A stretch of 64,000 nucleotides of DNA from UBA4744 sp963723165 (GTDB lineage Bacteria > Actinomycetota > Acidimicrobiia > Spongiisociales > UBA4744). The position numbers and the translations under genes are program-made. How positions within the stretch are numbered: position 1 is the first letter of the stretch; each line of letters starts with the position of its first letter. Location: the NCBI GenBank assembly GCA_963723165.1, contig CAVRPP010000005.1, positions 338,539 through 402,538 of the forward strand. The letters run 5' to 3'. Below, in pieces: positions 1 through 8,393 of the stretch. The notes beneath the pieces were generated by a model. That model saw only the letters and a program-made list of their open reading frames with translations. It searched no databases and was not told the origin of the DNA.

Positions 1-293
1 TCCGGGGCGATGTTGAAATCCGCTACGGCGCTCGAGATCGGCAGCCTGAAGGTCTCATAGAGGTTCACAGTCAAACGCTCGTTGGGCTTGTGCACATCGA
101 CGCGTTCGTGAACGCCGCCAAAAGGAGCGAACTCGCAGCGGCGGGTCGTCCCTTCGCTCACCGGACCGTCCGAGGTCAACTCAGATGCGGTGACGCCCGG
201 GCTCCATCGCTGAATGTCCCCGAAATCGTGGAGAACCTCCCACACGGTTTCAACCGGGGCATTGATGTGACGGGTGATCGTGAATTCCGGCAA
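1..293 (-). CDS. SRPBCC family protein, C-terminus cut by the window edge
   Basis: The reverse strand is open from position 293 to the window start and encodes about 97 residues, beginning LPEFTITRHINAPVETVWEV. This is the classic start of an SRPBCC (START/polyketide cyclase-like) ligand-binding domain: a beta strand, then 'INAPVETVWEVLHDF' and 'RWSPGVT'. The family binds hydrophobic ligands, and no specific ligand can be assigned. The start is TTG, preceded by AAGGGA about 7 bases upstream; an in-frame TAG lies just upstream and there is no ATG. The C-terminal helix lies outside the window. Confidence 0.75.
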   Translation of the reverse strand, partial: MPEFTITRHINAPVETVWEVLHDFGDIQRWSPGVTASELTSDGPVSEGTTRRCEFAPFGGVHERVDVHKPNERLTVNLYETFRLPISSAVADFNIAP

Positions 294-552
294 TGTTCGT
301 CCCTTGATGTACTACTGGCCCAACACAAGCGGTCCGATTTGCATTCCCGACGGCAAGGTCGAAACCGACGACCTTGACCGTGGCATCCGGTCATCCGACC
401 GGCACCGCCGCAGCTGGTAGTGGGCATCGGATCGGTTCGGAATGGCGGCGGCTGCACCCTGGCCACCGTGAGTCCCCTCGTTCTACCTGCTCCGAGTCGT
501 GTGACCTTCGACTCTGGTCATTGTCCGGTGAGGGTGTGAGGGTTGGGAATAC

Positions 553-2280
553 ATGGAACGGGTAGTAACGAGGCGTTCCGGATGGCTGCGGCACAGGGTG
601 GCCGTCGGCGCGACGCTGGCATTGTTGGTCGTGCCGGTCGCATGCGATAGCGATGTTCAGGCCGATTCCACTTCGACCACCCCGAGCTCGGCTGTCTCAG
701 ACCGGACGACCACGGCCCCCGCCACCAGCACCACACAGACGGCACCATCCCAAACGACGGCTGGAAGCGACGAAAGCTCACACCGGGCATTGATCAGGGC
801 AAGCACCACCTCGGACTGGACCATCATTCGTTTGGTTTGGGGAGGCGAGTGGCGAGACCCGACGGTGATCTCGGCGAGCGGTCAGGCGCCCGACGCAGGC
901 CTGGTCGAAAACGGTCTGAATTTGGGCCAGACCCTGGCAGAGGCCGAGTCGGGCGAGCGCGTCGAGTTGACCGTTGAAGTGTCATTGGGGAACCTTCAGG
1001 CCGACGAGGTTCTCCGGTTTGAGATCGAACGCGGCCACATCGGTGAAACCCGCGTCGAAATCATGGGCTACCGGGATGAGACCCCCCACCAGGTCGCCGT
1101 GCTCACATGGGACGGTATCACCGAGGGTGACAAGAACGTCCAGGCCTACGAAGTCTCGCCGAGACCTTTCCTGGGATCCGTTCAGAACGAGTACACGGTG
1201 ATTGCCCAGCTCAACTTCTGGTTCTACGGACCCGGCGAGCACGGAGGATTCGAGCATGCCGATGGGGCCAGGGTGACTCCCCTCACGCCCCTCCTCGGCG
1301 AGACCTACGCAGCTGCCGACCCATCCGTTGTCCACCAACAGATTGAATGGGCCGTCGAGTACGGTGTCGATGCCTTCTCGATCGAGTGGACCACGCCTCG
1401 CGGGCTCGGCTGCTGTGGTTCGATGGAAGACACCCTCGACGACGTCTTCTTGAAATCATCCAACATCCACAAAGTGCGCTGGGTGATCTTCTACGACTTC
1501 ATCCTGCGAATTGCCCAGACCGCGGAGCTGAGTGCCGAAGACCCGTTGGATTTCGATCGCCCGAAAGTCTACGAAACTTTCGTGGCCGATCTGGAACGTT
1601 TCGCCGAGAAGTACTTCAACAACCCTCAGTACCTCACCATCGATGGACGCCCCGTGATCTACATCTGGGCTACTAGCGCCTATACGGGAGATCTGGCCGG
1701 GGCAATACAGGAGGCGCGGGCCCGCATCTCGGAGGTCGGGTTCGATGTGTTTATTGTTGGCGACGAGATCCGCGCCGATGGAATCGACCCGGAACACGCA
1801 GCGCTCTTCGACGGGAGCAGCACCTTCACCTTCTTACTCCCCGGGATCGACATTTATTCGTTGGCCGATGTGGGAGAAGCGGCGGAGGCGGTTGACGAAG
1901 CTTTCACCTGGTGGGGCGACCAGATCGCCGGGATGACGGTCACCGGCAGAGACGATGAAGTCAACTTCCAGCCGGCCTGGGCGCCCCAGTACGACGAGAG
2001 GTATTTCATCAGCGGCGATTCGCTGTACGTTCCAGCGACCAGCAAGGAACAAGTGGCCGAGATGGCACGAGTGGCGCGTAAGCACGCCGAGCCCGTCGGC
2101 AGCAGCGGTCAGAAGCTCATCTGGCTCAACACCTGGAACAACTGGGCAGAAACGACAACCGTCGAACCCACTGCAGACCGGGGACCCAAATACCCGGCCG
2201 GCAACTATCAATTCGACATGCTCCAGGTGAATCGGGACGTCTTCGGGAGCGAGACGTTCTTTGATGCGCCGGTGCCGTAG
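553..2280 (+). CDS. secreted lipoprotein, GH99/WbsX-like glycan hydrolase fold
   Basis: This 575-residue protein begins with a signal peptide ending in the lipobox VPVAC (Cys31), so it is probably lipid-anchored outside the membrane. A Ser/Thr-rich linker (about residues 35-75) follows, then a beta-rich region, then from about residue 215 a TIM-barrel-like domain with FWFYGPGEHGG, GVDAFSIEW, RPVIYIW and, near the end, NTWNNWAETTTVEPT. The last motif matches the W-N-E-W-A-E-G-T signature of the WbsX/GH99-like family, which processes or binds mannan-type glycans. The substrate is unknown. Gene borders are clear: it is monocistronic, with about 260 bp upstream that holds no gene. Confidence 0.6.
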   Translation: MERVVTRRSGWLRHRVAVGATLALLVVPVACDSDVQADSTSTTPSSAVSDRTTTAPATSTTQTAPSQTTAGSDESSHRALIRASTTSDWTIIRLVWGGEWRDPTVISASGQAPDAGLVENGLNLGQTLAEAESGERVELTVEVSLGNLQADEVLRFEIERGHIGETRVEIMGYRDETPHQVAVLTWDGITEGDKNVQAYEVSPRPFLGSVQNEYTVIAQLNFWFYGPGEHGGFEHADGARVTPLTPLLGETYAAADPSVVHQQIEWAVEYGVDAFSIEWTTPRGLGCCGSMEDTLDDVFLKSSNIHKVRWVIFYDFILRIAQTAELSAEDPLDFDRPKVYETFVADLERFAEKYFNNPQYLTIDGRPVIYIWATSAYTGDLAGAIQEARARISEVGFDVFIVGDEIRADGIDPEHAALFDGSSTFTFLLPGIDIYSLADVGEAAEAVDEAFTWWGDQIAGMTVTGRDDEVNFQPAWAPQYDERYFISGDSLYVPATSKEQVAEMARVARKHAEPVGSSGQKLIWLNTWNNWAETTTVEPTADRGPKYPAGNYQFDMLQVNRDVFGSETFFDAPVP

Positions 2281-2415
2281 AAGGCTGGGTTGGCCGGAGC
2301 GATCGGGCAGATCCGGCCGGCGGGCCCCGGCTCCTGACATCGAAGGGCGCGAAGCTTCGTTCCCAAACTCGATTCCGACATTTTGATCCGGGGACGACCC
2401 TTCTTTGGCTCCGTG

Positions 2416-2844
2416 TCAGACTTTGATCGAACGGGCCCCCAGGAAGGCAATCACGTAACCTGCATAGGCCGCCAGAGCGCCGATGACGTCGGGGAACTCG
2501 TTCAAGGTGCCGTCGGCAAAACGGATGTCTTCAACCAGAGCCAGCAGTCCAATGACTGCGAGCAGATATCCGATCATCTTGACGAGAACCGGTACCGGTG
2601 CCAGCTTTTCGATGAAGGCCCCGTCCCCTCTGACCACCAGGAATGAGCCGATTGCCAGCAGCATTGCCAGCCAGCTCACCCAGTAGTCGTTGAGAATCAG
2701 ACCGAAAATGACGTAGGTCCCGATCAGGATCAACCCGCCCAGGGACACCATCCCCGTCGGTGTGCCGAACCCTGACGTCGACCCGCTCGCCGCTCGACTC
2801 GGTGTGTCCTCGGGGACCGCAGGCGGTCCGGAGTCACTGGTCAT
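2416..2844 (-). CDS. small integral membrane protein, four TM helices
   Basis: This 142-residue protein has a Ser/Pro/Gly-rich N-terminal tail (about 30 residues) followed by four hydrophobic segments: LGGLILIGTYVIFGLIL, WLAMLLAIGSFLVV, VLVKMIGYLLAVIGLLAL and VIGALAAYAGYVIAFLGA. I do not recognise a named family. The start at 2844 has a strong ribosome site (GGAGGAAGGCT before ATG). It converges on the hydrolase-like lipoprotein gene and lies downstream of, but is not overlapping with, the oxidoreductase gene read in the same direction. Confidence 0.65.
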   Translation of the reverse strand: MTSDSGPPAVPEDTPSRAASGSTSGFGTPTGMVSLGGLILIGTYVIFGLILNDYWVSWLAMLLAIGSFLVVRGDGAFIEKLAPVPVLVKMIGYLLAVIGLLALVEDIRFADGTLNEFPDVIGALAAYAGYVIAFLGARSIKV

Positions 2845-2972
2845 AGCCTTCCTCCCTCACTCGGCCGTACCCGATGAGATCCATCGGATACACAAACCTA
2901 TCAAGTTGTCCCTATGCCGTGCGGTGTGTGTGAGGCCGGAGGGGCATCGTTGATCCTCGGAGAACCGCGTCT

Positions 2973-3893
2973 TCAGCGACCGAGCAGCTGCAATACCGGC
3001 TCGACCGCTGCGACGCTTTGCTCGCTTCCCGGCCAGAGAATCAGCTCGACCCGGGTCACTCCCAGTTCCCCGAACCGATTGACAGCATCCGCGATCTCGG
3101 CCGCCGAACCGCTGATCGGAACCCCGAAACCGGTGGCTTCAGCGTTGTGATCATCGGTCGGCTCAACGAACACCCCGATGGAGCGACCGAGCGTGACCGG
3201 GTCCCGACCGATGTCCTCACATGCTTCCTCGAGACGCTTGAGCATGGGTTCGAACCAGGCAGGGAGGCTGCTCTCGGTGGCGAAAGCACTCCAGATGTCG
3301 GCGTGCCGGGCAGCCAATCTCATCGTGCGCGGCCCATGTGCGCCCAACATGAGAGGGATCCGGCCGGGACGAGGTCCGCGCGGGCGGATCTCGAGCTCTC
3401 GAGCCCGGTGGTACCGCCCCTCCAGTGACACGGTCTCTCCCCGGAGTGCCGGGACGATGATCTCGAGTGCCTCTTCGTAGCGCGAGACGGTTGCATCCTC
3501 CGGGTAGCCGAAGGTGGCTCCCTGGTCGCCGGCGTGGCCCGCGCCCAGTCCGAGGAGAAAGCGACCGTCGCTGATCTCATCGAGTGTCTCAGCGCTCTTG
3601 ACAATGAGGCCGGGATTGCGGTGCAGAGCCGAGACCACCCAGGTCCCGATACCGATCGTCGAAGTGGCGGCCGCTACGGCTCCGACCATGGCCACGCATT
3701 CCCACCATCCTCGCGGGCCCGGCCAGCTCGAGACCCTCCAGAGGAGTTCGTCGGCGATCCACACCGTATCGAACCCAAACGCCTCGGCCTGCAGCGCTAT
3801 GGCCTTGATGGTCGTCCACGTCGGCTTCTCACCCGACCCCGGTGCCTCGAACATCGGAAGGACCAGGCCGATCTCCATGCGATTGGCGGTCAA
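2973..3893 (-). CDS. LLM-class flavin-dependent oxidoreductase
   Basis: This 306-residue protein has the bacterial-luciferase-like TIM barrel. Recognisable segments are EIGLVLPMFEAPGSGEKP at the N-terminus, GFDTVWIADELLWR, STIGIGTWVVSALHRNPG, DGRFLLGLGAGHAGDQ and PLMLGAHGPRTMRLAARHAD. In actinobacteria such enzymes usually use reduced coenzyme F420 or FMN to oxidise or reduce small organic substrates; which cofactor applies here is inferred only. The TTG start at 3893 has an excellent ribosome site (AGGAGG, six bases away); an internal ATG five codons later lacks one. Length is normal for the family. Confidence 0.85.
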   Translation of the reverse strand: MTANRMEIGLVLPMFEAPGSGEKPTWTTIKAIALQAEAFGFDTVWIADELLWRVSSWPGPRGWWECVAMVGAVAAATSTIGIGTWVVSALHRNPGLIVKSAETLDEISDGRFLLGLGAGHAGDQGATFGYPEDATVSRYEEALEIIVPALRGETVSLEGRYHRARELEIRPRGPRPGRIPLMLGAHGPRTMRLAARHADIWSAFATESSLPAWFEPMLKRLEEACEDIGRDPVTLGRSIGVFVEPTDDHNAEATGFGVPISGSAAEIADAVNRFGELGVTRVELILWPGSEQSVAAVEPVLQLLGR

Positions 3894-4036
3894 GGCTGCC
3901 TCCTCTCACGAGCCGCACTTCAACCTAGCTATCTCCGGTCGCCCCGGCCGGTTCCGGTTGCGGCAGGCGCCTCCCGCCGCGCTCCCGAGCGGCAAGATGG
4001 CCTCAAGCTCGTGTCCAGGCAGACCGATGGTGAAGC

Positions 4037-4450
4037 ATGGAACTGCTCGATATCACCGGGGTTGGCCCCGTTACCGCCGGATTGCTGACGAAGGCCGGTT
4101 ACGCCACCGTCGCGTCGGTTGCGGACGCAGATGCAGCGACGCTGGCCGGTATTCGGGGCATTGGACCGGTCAGTGCCGAATCGATGAAGGCCGAGGCCGT
4201 CACGCTCCTTGGGATGACCGAACCGGGGCCGGTCGCGGCTCCCGGCACTCCGGCATCGGACCGGGAGCAACGAGCCAAGGACCTGCGGAAACTGGCGAAG
4301 AAGCTTCACAAGCAAGCCCGGCAGCAAACCAAGAAGGCGAAATCGGCCAAGTCGAAGAAGAAGCGCAAGCGCCTGGCCGACAAAGCCGCCAAGCTCGAAA
4401 AAGCTGCCGCCAAGGCCCGCCGGAAGGCCAGGAAACTGCTCGCCGGGTGA
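4037..4450 (+). CDS. helix-hairpin-helix protein with Lys/Arg-rich tail
   Basis: This 137-residue protein has an N-terminal pair of helix-hairpin-helix motifs (LLDITGVGPVTAGLLTKAGY and LAGIRGIGPVSAESMKAE), as in DUF4332 and RuvA/Pol X-type DNA-contacting modules. The last 60 residues are extremely basic (KKLHKQARQQTKKAKSAKSK and further Lys/Ala/Arg repeats). The arrangement suggests a nucleoid-associated or DNA-binding protein, like a HhH module joined to a histone-H1-like tail. Function is inferred. It is divergent from the luciferase-like gene across about 140 bp. Confidence 0.7.
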   Translation: MELLDITGVGPVTAGLLTKAGYATVASVADADAATLAGIRGIGPVSAESMKAEAVTLLGMTEPGPVAAPGTPASDREQRAKDLRKLAKKLHKQARQQTKKAKSAKSKKKRKRLADKAAKLEKAAAKARRKARKLLAG

Positions 4451-4459
4451 TCAAGACGC

Positions 4460-5392
4460 CTATAGGCCGGACGACGGATGCACCCACGGAGGTACGGGCG
4501 CATCGATTCGAGCCAGCCCGGTCGGTACCGGACCGAAACGGTCGGTGTCCCCGGTGTTCCAGGCACGCCACGCCTCGGTGATTTCGTCCCTGGTGCGGGC
4601 CACGAAGTTCCACCACATCTGGATCCGTTCGCCGAGGGGTTCGCCGCCCACCACCAATACCCGGGCCCGGTCGGCCCTGAGCTCGAGATGGATGGATTCC
4701 AGACCCGTTGGGATGAGTCCGAGCCAACCGGGTTCAACGATCGTCTCGCCCACCAGCACCGGCTGATCGATCGGCACCACCGCGTGTTCGTAGCCGGCCA
4801 CGATCGGGAGTTCCGCCCGGCCGCGCCGCAGCCGCAGATCGATTCCCACCGACTCTGTGTCCGTCCGAGCCGGGGACGCAATCCCGTCGAACCTGCCGAG
4901 GATCACCGTTGCCTTTCCCGTTGCGAGGTCCAGCTGCGGGAGATCGGCATGGTGCTCGAACGCCGAGATACCGTGCCGGGTCCCTTCCGGTTGGGCCAGC
5001 CACATCTGGGCGCCGTGCAGTGTGGGACCCAATCCCTGCTCGGCGTGAGCGATTCCGTGGCCCGCCGACATCAAGTTCAGTTCACCGGGGCGGATGAGCT
5101 GGGTGGTGCCGAGCGAATCGGAATGCTCCGCCTCCCCGCTGAAAAGCCAGGTGACGGTGGCCAGCCCGATGTGAGGGTGCGGCCCGATTTCCATGGGGTC
5201 GGGATGCTCGGCGTCCGGAGGACGGATCAGATCGACAAAGCACCACGGCCCGACCGTGCGTCTTCCCTTGGTGGGCAGCACCCGGACGATATCCATCCCT
5301 CCGACTTCGGTCGAACGGCCCTTCCGCACCTCGATACTTCGACACGGGTCGTTTTCGTAACCTGCCTCTTTGGGCTGAATCGGTCCGCTCAT
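4460..5392 (-). CDS. pirin family protein (bicupin)
   Basis: This 310-residue protein is a typical pirin. The N-terminal cupin carries the metal-binding pattern PHPHIGLATVTWLF and GHGIAHAEQG (the two His, then His and Glu that bind the metal in pirins). It ends with the C-terminal cupin signature GGEPLGERIQMWWNF. Pirins have been described as quercetinase-like dioxygenases or redox-sensing cofactors; the role here is unknown. I chose the ATG at 5392 (MSGPIQPKEAG) because it has a GAGAGG site and because the open frame upstream to 5716 overlaps the preA gene and has no pirin similarity. Confidence 0.85.
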   Translation of the reverse strand: MSGPIQPKEAGYENDPCRSIEVRKGRSTEVGGMDIVRVLPTKGRRTVGPWCFVDLIRPPDAEHPDPMEIGPHPHIGLATVTWLFSGEAEHSDSLGTTQLIRPGELNLMSAGHGIAHAEQGLGPTLHGAQMWLAQPEGTRHGISAFEHHADLPQLDLATGKATVILGRFDGIASPARTDTESVGIDLRLRRGRAELPIVAGYEHAVVPIDQPVLVGETIVEPGWLGLIPTGLESIHLELRADRARVLVVGGEPLGERIQMWWNFVARTRDEITEAWRAWNTGDTDRFGPVPTGLARIDAPVPPWVHPSSGL

Positions 5393-5525
5393 CTCACACC
5401 TCTCGACCGACGAGGCTACTTGAAGACCCGGGGGCGCGGCACGAAGGACCCGGAACCGGCCGTCGGAAAACCACGGCACCCCGGCCTCGCCTGCGCAGTG
5501 GCTCAATAGACACCGAACCGTTTCC

Positions 5526-6737
5526 CTAGACCCGTTCGAGCATGCGAATCGCCCCCTCCGTGCAGACGTGCACGCACAGGGAACAGCCGTCGCATTTCTC
5601 GGCCAGAAACACCGGGTACTGCTTCTTCTCCCACGTGATGGCCTGGTATCCGGCATCGCGACAGGAGGTGAAGCAGTGACCGCACTTCTGGCAGGTCTCT
5701 TGGTCGGACCAGGCAATCACCTTGTGGTCTCGATTCAACTCACCATGGGTGACGACATTGGCCAGCGACTTGCCGCAGAAGTCCGCAATCGCACCGAAGC
5801 CCTTTTCCTCCATGTACTTGAGCAAACCCCCGCTGAGGCGCCGGATTACCGAGTATCCGCGGAACATGACCAGGGTGCAGACCTGCAGATTGGAGGCGCC
5901 GAGCAGGACAAACTCAGCGGCGTCACGCCAGGTCGACAATCCGCCTGAGCTGGAGACCGGGTAGCCGAGTTGGGCGACATTGCACACACACCGAAGAGCG
6001 ATCGGTTTGATGGCCGGACCGGACAACCCTCCGTGGGTCGATTTGTCGCCTACCGCCGGGTAGGGGACAAAGGTGTCCAGATCGACTCCGCTGATCGAGT
6101 CCACTGTGTTGATGGCGGCGATCGCACTGGCACCGTTGCTCATGGCAGCTGCGGCCACTGCCATGATATCGGAGCACGTTGCGGTCAGCTTGGCGATGAC
6201 CGGCACCTCTGCCACCTCCGTGGACCAGCGCGTCACCCGCCCGACCAATTCCGGATTCGCCCCGATGGCGGCCCCCATGCCCATCTCCGGGAGCCCGTGG
6301 GGACAGGCCAGGTTGATCTCGATCAACTGGGCCCCGGCCTTCTGTGTTTCGACGGTGAGCCTTTTCCAGTCGTCCGGCGAGTCCGCGTCGGACATGATGC
6401 TGGCCATAATCACGTTGTACGGATATCGCCTGCGGATTTCGGCGATTTCCGCCAACCACACTTCGAGCGGCCGGGTGGTTGCGAGCTCGATGTTCTGGAG
6501 GGTGCTCAGCTGCCCCTTCTTGGTTTCTCGCAGATCTTTGACGAGCGCCAGTCGTGGCGTGACATTGACCGTCCTCTCACTGTCCACCGTCAACGACTTG
6601 GTGATGGCGGCTCCCCAGCCGGCGTCGAATGCCCGCATGATCATCTCGCCGGTCGTGGTGGGTGGCGCAGAAGCAAGCGTGAAAGGATTGGGAAATCGGA
6701 CACCACAGAATTGAGTCGCGAGCGTGGGGGCGGTCAT
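5526..6737 (-). CDS. preA: dihydropyrimidine dehydrogenase subunit PreA-like
   Basis: This 403-residue protein has a dihydroorotate-dehydrogenase-like FMN barrel (GVRFPNPFTLASAPP, INLACPHGLPEMGMGAAIG, AKLTATCSDI, SSSGGLSTWRDAAEF) followed by a C-terminal ferredoxin domain with two 4Fe-4S motifs, CQKCGHCFTSC and CDGCSLCVHVC. This is the layout of PreA, the catalytic subunit of NAD-dependent dihydropyrimidine dehydrogenase, which reduces uracil and thymine. The usual partner PreT (FAD/NADH subunit) is not adjacent and not in the window, nor are hydantoinase genes. The start has a strong ribosome site (GGAGGG, six bases away). Confidence 0.85.
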   Translation of the reverse strand: MTAPTLATQFCGVRFPNPFTLASAPPTTTGEMIMRAFDAGWGAAITKSLTVDSERTVNVTPRLALVKDLRETKKGQLSTLQNIELATTRPLEVWLAEIAEIRRRYPYNVIMASIMSDADSPDDWKRLTVETQKAGAQLIEINLACPHGLPEMGMGAAIGANPELVGRVTRWSTEVAEVPVIAKLTATCSDIMAVAAAAMSNGASAIAAINTVDSISGVDLDTFVPYPAVGDKSTHGGLSGPAIKPIALRCVCNVAQLGYPVSSSGGLSTWRDAAEFVLLGASNLQVCTLVMFRGYSVIRRLSGGLLKYMEEKGFGAIADFCGKSLANVVTHGELNRDHKVIAWSDQETCQKCGHCFTSCRDAGYQAITWEKKQYPVFLAEKCDGCSLCVHVCTEGAIRMLERV

Positions 6738-6990
6738 GCCACCCTCCTTTCCAGGAGCTCGGCAATGCCTCGGGAGTTTCTCCTAGGACCCGAATGTCCG
6801 CTGGTCAAAAGGATCCGGGACGCAGCCTCGAAGACTGCGAGGCGGGTGCTTTCGCCAGCCGAACCGGACGCGGTGGTGGCGATACCCGCATAGGTCATGT
6901 CCACTTCCAGGTTGGACACACCGAGACTACTCCTGCCGGACGGCGCCTATCGCGGCGGAGTACAGTCCCATCGATGGACCGGGAAGGCGC

Positions 6991-7659
6991 ATGAGCAGCG
7001 AAGACGGATTCGTCGCCGCCGACATCAACGCATACATCACTGCGATGTCGCCTGCCGAGGACCCGTACCGGGAGGGATTGCGCCTCGCGACAGCCGACCT
7101 TGCCGGGGCCACCATGCAGATCTCGCCCGGCCAGGGGCGACTGATGGCGCTGCTGACCCGCTTGGTAGGCGCCCGCCGGGCGATCGAGGTGGGGGTCTTC
7201 ACCGGATACAGCGCCCTATGTGTCGCCCAGGCCCTTCCGGACGATGGCCGGCTGGTGGCGTGCGAGATCAGCGACGAGCACGCCGACCTGGCCCGCCACT
7301 TCTGGGAAGCAGCAGGCGTGATCCACAAGATCGACCTCCGGATCGCCCCCGCCCTGGACACCCTCGACGCCCTCCTGGAGTCCGGCGAGGAGGACACGTT
7401 CGATCTCGGGTTCATCGACGCCGACAAAGAGAACTACGCCGGGTACTACGAGCGGCTGCTCCGTCTCCTACGCCCGGGGGGACTGATCCTGATCGACAAT
7501 GTCCTCTGGGGTGGGCTGGTCATCGACCCGGGCCGCCAGGACCCCGAAACTGCGGCGATCCGCTCCCTGAGCGAACGCTTGCGTGACGATGATCGGGTCG
7601 AGATCTCCCTGCTGCCGATCAGCGACGGATTGATGCTGGCCCGCAAACGCGACCGCTGA
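6991..7659 (+). CDS. class I SAM-dependent O-methyltransferase (caffeoyl-CoA type)
   Basis: This 222-residue protein has the family motifs in order: ISPGQGRLMALLTRLVGA, the SAM-binding motif AIEVGVFTGYSALCVA, a DGRLVACEISDEH acidic ribose-binding segment, LGFIDADKENYAGYYE with the metal-binding Asp residues, and GGLILIDNVLWGGLV. This matches the cation-dependent catechol/caffeoyl-CoA O-methyltransferase family (PF01596), which methylates a catechol-like hydroxyl. The substrate is unknown. It is monocistronic, with GGGAAGG before the ATG and a strong terminator hairpin 36 bp after the stop. Confidence 0.85.
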   Translation: MSSEDGFVAADINAYITAMSPAEDPYREGLRLATADLAGATMQISPGQGRLMALLTRLVGARRAIEVGVFTGYSALCVAQALPDDGRLVACEISDEHADLARHFWEAAGVIHKIDLRIAPALDTLDALLESGEEDTFDLGFIDADKENYAGYYERLLRLLRPGGLILIDNVLWGGLVIDPGRQDPETAAIRSLSERLRDDDRVEISLLPISDGLMLARKRDR

Positions 7660-7694
7660 TCAATCCCCGGGGCGACAATTCCGTTACGCGCGCA

Positions 7695-7723
7695 GTGGGC
7701 CCGGACGTAGCGCCCGGGCCCAC
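7695..7723. terminator. bidirectional terminator hairpin
   Basis: A perfect 10-bp stem (GTGGGCCCGG at 7695-7704 pairing with CCGGGCCCAC at 7714-7723) with a 9-base loop lies between two convergent genes. There is no clear T-run, as is common in GC-rich genomes. It probably ends transcription from both sides. Confidence 0.65.
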
Positions 7724-7741
7724 CCACCTGCTCGACCGAGT

Positions 7742-8227
7742 TCAGTTGCCCTTGCTGTCCTGCGTTTCGACCCGCCATTCGGTGACGATCTTGCCGTCGT
7801 CGGCGACGAGCGACACCAGCGCGGCGTCTGGGTTCTCCTGGACGGCCTTCCTGATCTCCTTGGCGATTGCCTTGTTGAACTCGTCCCTGATCTTGTCGGG
7901 AACGGTCCAGCCGTTGTAGAACGCTTCCGTGATGTCGACTACCAGCACTCCGTCATCGGCGGACAGCTCCACCCGCAGGTTGGCCACGTATTCGCCGTTC
8001 TCGTCGACGCCTTCAACGTCGATCAACATGACGCCGTCGTTGATGGCTACGTCAACGGAGTTGTTCTCCGGATCCCGCTCGAATTCGGTAGCCAGCGAAT
8101 CGGCCGTGATCTCACCGTCGATCTGCAGCGACCCGTCGGCGTTGCGCTCGATGTCGATGCTGCACGCACTCGCAAAGAGCGCCAGGACTGCCAGAACCGC
8201 CACCATCAGTACCCTCGTGGAACGCAT
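7742..8227 (-). CDS. small secreted lipoprotein, unknown function
   Basis: This 161-residue protein has a signal peptide with lipobox FASAC (Cys22) and an acidic mature part of beta-strand character (IDIERNADGSLQIDGEITAD, VDVAINDGVMLIDVEG, DDGVLVVDITEAFYNGW). No family is recognised; the repeated short strands suggest a compact beta domain outside the cell. The ATG at 8227 is preceded by GGAGGTG and places the signal peptide at the very N-terminus; the frame is open further upstream, but those residues are not signal-like. Confidence 0.7.
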   Translation of the reverse strand: MRSTRVLMVAVLAVLALFASACSIDIERNADGSLQIDGEITADSLATEFERDPENNSVDVAINDGVMLIDVEGVDENGEYVANLRVELSADDGVLVVDITEAFYNGWTVPDKIRDEFNKAIAKEIRKAVQENPDAALVSLVADDGKIVTEWRVETQDSKGN

Positions 8228-8393
8228 CTGTTCACCTCCATGAACTCGTTTTTGCTTCCACCGCCATTTGACGGGATGCGGCGCCGGCCCACCAGTAGTT
8301 GGGATCACATCCGGATATGCAGCGTGCACATAGCGATATGACAGATGTCACAAAGCGCTCGTGGGCAGACGGACAGGCCCCGATAATGTCTCC

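Noticed and set aside
3250..3275. GGTTCGAACC-like tRNA arm
   Set aside because: It lies within the luciferase-like gene and no cloverleaf can be drawn around it. No other tRNA was found.
5393..5716. N-terminal extension of the pirin frame
   Set aside because: It overlaps preA on the same strand, has no pirin similarity, and a good start with a ribosome site exists at 5392.
6734..6919. 61-residue reverse frame directly upstream of preA, overlapping its start by four bases
   Set aside because: It has a GTG start without a ribosome site and a low-complexity composition; no family resemblance. The region is more likely the preA promoter.
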